NCBI RefSeq assembly: GCF_932526225.1
Contig: NC_064041.1
Span: 4,645,046 to 4,709,045 of the forward strand
Reading direction: 5' to 3'
Length of the DNA stretch: 64,000 bases
Source of the DNA: Nematostella vectensis
Taxonomy: Eukaryota; Cnidaria; Anthozoa; Actiniaria; Edwardsiidae
Shown: piece after piece, positions 60,810 to 64,000 of the stretch
Numbering within the stretch: the first letter of the stretch is position 1
Layout: every line of letters starts with the position of its first letter
Notes under the pieces: model-generated
What the model saw: only the letters and a program-made list of their open reading frames with translations
Database searches by the model: none
Told to the model about the DNA's origin: nothing
Translations under genes and position numbers: made by a program

Positions 60810-63800
60810 GTATGTATACAACAAATATACAATTTTATCATTTTATTCCTTGGTTGAATTCTCGTTTTATGACATTAAAATATGTCCTATTCTTCGGCAT
60901 TTTGTACTAATGATTTTTACCTCAGGGACATCTTTGTGGAAAAGCACTGGAAGAGTGTTATTAATAGATCTATTTGTGATCATTTCTTCGAGGCACAAAG
61001 CAAGGTAGGCGATCAACAGGCTAGTTGTATAAAAATTAAGTAAGTTACTAAATGATAATGTTTTAGTAAGAATAATAAAGGAACCAACAATTGATTTTAA
61101 ACAGTCATATGATGTGATCATTTTGATTTTACTTAATAAAATTCTATTCAGCGATGGGTAAAATATTTTTAGTAAAGAATATTTTCAGGGATATTTCATT
61201 TCTGTCCTGTCATTTCTGTATCTACTGTCAATATTTTCAAAATCAAATATTAAATCTAATGTAATCAAATCCAAACAGTTATTACAATCCAATTGGAATA
61301 AAAAGAATATTTAACCAACTTTTTTCCTCTAGTAGAGAAAGAGAAAACAATATGCAGTACATAATGGACATCCATACAGTGAATACTAGACGTTCCAACC
61401 AAAGACCAGTTTTGTCCATTGACTAGTTCATCTATAGACTATAGCAAAACCAGTTCGTCTTGTTTCCAGAGGTTGCATTAAAAACTCACCTCGATCTTGA
61501 TGGCAAATTTAAGCTAGATAAAAGGGTTTCTTTATCATGGGGGTGTGTTTGCTGAGAAAGTTTGATAGCAAGAAACCAACATAGTTCAGTTTAGTTTAGT
61601 TTAGTTTAGAACCAAGACAAATGCTTGATTGCAACTCTGGTAAATGGTTGAAACGTCTGGAAACCCATACAATCATAATTACTATAGATAAAGTAACAAT
61701 AGGGGACTTGCACTAAGAGATCACGTTACTGTTTGGTGGGCAAACTAGCACACGCTCAGGCTTTTAGTGGCATAAACGGCAAAAAAAGTAACTTATTCAG
61801 CCCTTACAATAAAGGCAGATTTTTTTTTAGAAAGGGTTTTTGTTTCATTTAAAGATTTTGTTTTTTCGTTGTTCTCAGGTTTAACGGGTGCAATCATTTC
61901 TGATTTTTATTTTTATTTTTTTGTTTTGAATTTGCCACCCAGAAAGGTCATGTGATCTCTTAGCGCAAGACCCCTATTAGGTGGCTAAACACTCTTATGT
62001 CATATTGGATATGACACAGACAGAGTATCCCTGAGTAGAATACTGTGCACTTCATGCCAATGGAAACGTAGCTTTAGAGGGATACTGGTTTTGCCCCATT
62101 TCTAGTCATTTCTTGGGTAATTGTGCCAAGCTCTTTTCTAATACCCTGTTCTGTATAATGCTCTTGACCAACTTATCCCAAACCAGTTTTTTCAAGATAT
62201 CATTTGTATTTCAGGCGTCGTCACCTGAAGATGTCCCTCCCGTCATATCGACACCCCACTACTACCTCATTAGCATTTATAGAAATCACTTGTTCTTTGT
62301 TGGTGTCGTGCAATCTGAAGGTGTGTTCCAAGCCAAATCTTTTGTTTACAGTTAATTTCACAATACTTTTTCGCGGGTAGTTGGGAACTTGGTTGGGTTG
62401 TTGGGAACTAGTGTTGTCAAGGTGGCAACCCAAGTTCTCAACCTAAGTTCCCAACTTCAATTCTAAGGTTGGGCCTTTCGAAATGGAGAGAGATCCTTTT
62501 ATGAAGAGGGCTAAACATGCCAACACATGTTCGCGAGACTATACTTAATAATGAATAAACATTTTTGTTCTATTTGATTGTTTGGAAGCAGTGCATGTGT
62601 AAAGCGACCAAAAATATAACAAAATTTACAGTGTTCATAGTCTAATTTCTATTACATCATCGATCTTGAATCTCTATTTTTCTAACTCATTTTGAAGGGT
62701 CCAACCTTAAAATCGAAGTTGGGAACTTTGGTTGCAAACTTGGGTGGCCAACTTGGCAACACTGTAACTGTAACTGTGTGTAACCACCACCACAATATCT
62801 GTTAAGAACAACAAATGATGGTTTGATTTTTCACTTACCCACTTACCAGAAGTAACAGTAATAACAAGTGTTACTGGGTGTGCAGTTGTGAAAAATACTT
62901 AAAAATCCAGTTCTACTGATTCCTTTCTACTTATATTTGTTATTTCCGTTTGAAGTGGGGTTCTTATTTTTACAAAAAATGTTTTATACTCGTTCTAAGT
63001 CACAGGCTCAGTTAGAAAAAAAATTGTTTTTGGCGGAGGTCAATCAAGCCGTTTTCATGGAGAATACAGAGATAAGTTAACCAAACTCTTACTCTAAAGT
63101 GACCATTTTATTTTTAGCATGGCAAAATGGTTATCAAATTTGTTTCAGTGGAGAACCTCTATCAGAGAGGGACCTCTATCGGAGACATAACGGAAATTTT
63201 TTTAGCGTGGGTGAGACATTTATTTACTAAGATAAACTGCAAAACACTATAAATCTACAAATTACTATAAATCTTTGGCTCATAATTCCATAACCACCAG
63301 AGCTATTTTTATTCATTCAGCCAATCCTTTTAAGGTACACTCCTTTTAAGATATCTTATTGAGCAGCACCGAGAGCTCTATCTTGGCAAGGTTTTGTTGA
63401 CGAGCTTCAAACATTGGATCGAGCATTGACCTAACAAATATTTTCTATTCCAATACTGAGGTTAATATGCTACCCTAGGTAAATAAAGATTATTGTATTG
63501 CATTGTATTGAGCAGAAGTTATTTACATATAAGTGTTATTACATTTTTTGTCACCCCAAATCTCAATGTACACGTCTTCGTGATCTTAGGAATCTTCTCC
63601 CGCTTCGCCGAATTCTTTTAGCCTACTTGCAAACATGTTTGTACCAGAATTCTGGACTTCCCGGTGCAAGGGATAGTGTTCGGTGGTGATTCCGTTGAAA
63701 GCCAACACTTCACTTTACTGGGAAGTAGTGTTGTCAGGTTTCTATAGAAACGGTTAATTGGCGTCAACCAAAAATGATTGTAAAACAAAGTTTTTTTATC

Positions 63801-64000
63801 TGATCTGTGCGTGTGACTGAGAAAGAGTATAAGTTGAACCCTGTTTAAAAACAGTGTTCTGTTATTTTTTTTTTCCTTGATCTGCAAATCTAGCCTTTCC
63901 CTATTTGTGTATATTCATGGATTTGACCTGTAATCTGTTTTTTCTCTGTCTCAGTTCCTCCGCTATTCGTGATAGAGTTCCTTCATAGAGCTGTGGATAT
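60775..64000 (+). CDS. AP3M1: AP-3 complex mu subunit, 5' part (four exons seen)
   Basis: Exons 60775-60809, 60926-61004, 62215-62320 and 63955-64000 join in frame to 88 codons and continue past the edge. The protein starts MINSLFIINNTGDIFVEKHW, and the next landmarks are VPPVISTPHYYLISIYR and VPPLFVIEFLHRAVD. These match the N-terminal longin-like domain of AP-3 mu, which forms the core of the AP-3 clathrin-adaptor complex for cargo sorting to lysosomes and related organelles. AP-1, AP-2 and AP-4 mu chains differ at these motifs. The signal-binding domain lies outside the window. Confidence 0.93.
60926..61004 (+). CDS. AP3M1: AP-3 mu exon 2
   Basis: Residues 12-38 (GDIFVEKHWKSVINRSICDH, FFEAQSK). 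Acceptor TTTTTACCTCAG. Phase 2 in, phase 0 out. Confidence 0.92.
61005..62214 (+). other. AP-3 mu intron 2
   Basis: It contains the TA-flanked MITE at 61702-61974, a short gtttagttta run near 61588-61608, and otherwise no feature I can name. Confidence 0.45.
61702..61974. mobile_element. TA-flanked MITE, 273 bp
   Basis: Inverted repeats of about 50 bp start GGGGACTTGCACTAAGAGAT at the left, with the complement at the right and few changes. TA flanks both sides. TA duplication fits a Tc1/mariner-like class. It has no coding capacity. Confidence 0.78.
62215..62320 (+). CDS. AP3M1: AP-3 mu exon 3
   Basis: Residues 39-74 (PEDVPPVISTPHYYLISIYR, FFVGVVQSE). Acceptor TTGTATTTCAG. Ends in phase 1. 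Confidence 0.93.
62321..63954 (+). other. AP-3 mu intron 3
   Basis: It contains the inverted-repeat element at 62410-62763 and an aataaagattattgtattg stretch near 63483 that resembles a retroposon tail. A short agtgttgtcagg near 63727 may be another element end. No exon was recognised between 62321 and 63954. Confidence 0.45.
62410..62763. mobile_element. MITE with ~65-bp inverted repeats
   Basis: The left arm (62410-62475) begins agtgttgtcaaggtgg and includes aagttcccaacttc; the right arm (62697-62763) is its complement with about ten mismatches. Each arm also contains shorter ttgggaac copies. TA may flank the right end only. Confidence 0.7.
63955..64000 (+). CDS. AP3M1: AP-3 mu exon 4, cut by the window edge
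   Basis: Residues 74-88 and on (VPPLFVIEFLHRAVD). Strong acceptor TTTTTTCTCTGTCTCAG. Phase 1 in. Confidence 0.92.

Noticed and set aside
60721-61008. A 95-codon single-exon gene
   Set aside because: It is a read-through of AP-3 mu exon 1, the intron and exon 2 in mixed frames; the spliced reading matches AP-3 mu.

Overview
The window looks like nuclear DNA of a cnidarian, most likely an anthozoan such as a sea anemone or coral. This is inferred from intron-dense GT-AG genes, many short inverted-repeat transposons, many minisatellites, and a secreted or membrane protein joining a PAN/apple domain to a fibrinogen-like region, a combination common in anthozoans. The species cannot be fixed from the sequence alone.

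Four genes are supported. (1) 10257 down to about 2317, minus strand: a small gene with a signal peptide and two Calx-beta domains in five exons whose phases fit. Its fourth exon has an in-frame TAA. (2) 50042 down to 16539, minus strand: a complete alpha-spectrin gene of 53 coding exons. The exon lengths sum to 7,248 nt, giving 2,415 residues and a stop, with an SH3 domain in the middle and C-terminal EF hands. (3) 55509-58584, plus strand: a complete four-exon gene for a PAN/apple plus fibrinogen-like protein of 358 residues. (4) 60775 to the right edge, plus strand: the first four exons of the AP-3 adaptor mu subunit. The spectrin and PAN genes are divergent, and a 1.39-kb segment repeated three times in tandem lies between them.

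The rest is repeats. Arrays of 20 bp (1-1815), 33 bp (6229-7190) and 30 bp (14525-16080) lie in or between genes. A 1,140-bp pogo/Tigger-like element (13248-14387) carries an ORF that resembles a HIRAN-type domain. Several MITE-like elements have visible inverted repeats and, in some cases, target duplications.

The most unusual feature is inside the alpha-spectrin gene. Four separate minisatellites (units of 32, 44, 51 and 59 bp) each contain a copy of the adjacent exon-intron junction: the last or first 11-36 exon bases plus a working-looking splice donor or acceptor. The largest places about 63 extra copies of one splice donor next to the true one. Three inverted-repeat elements also sit within 20 bases of splice donors. 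Splice junctions therefore appear to be recurrent sites of local duplication or insertion in this locus.
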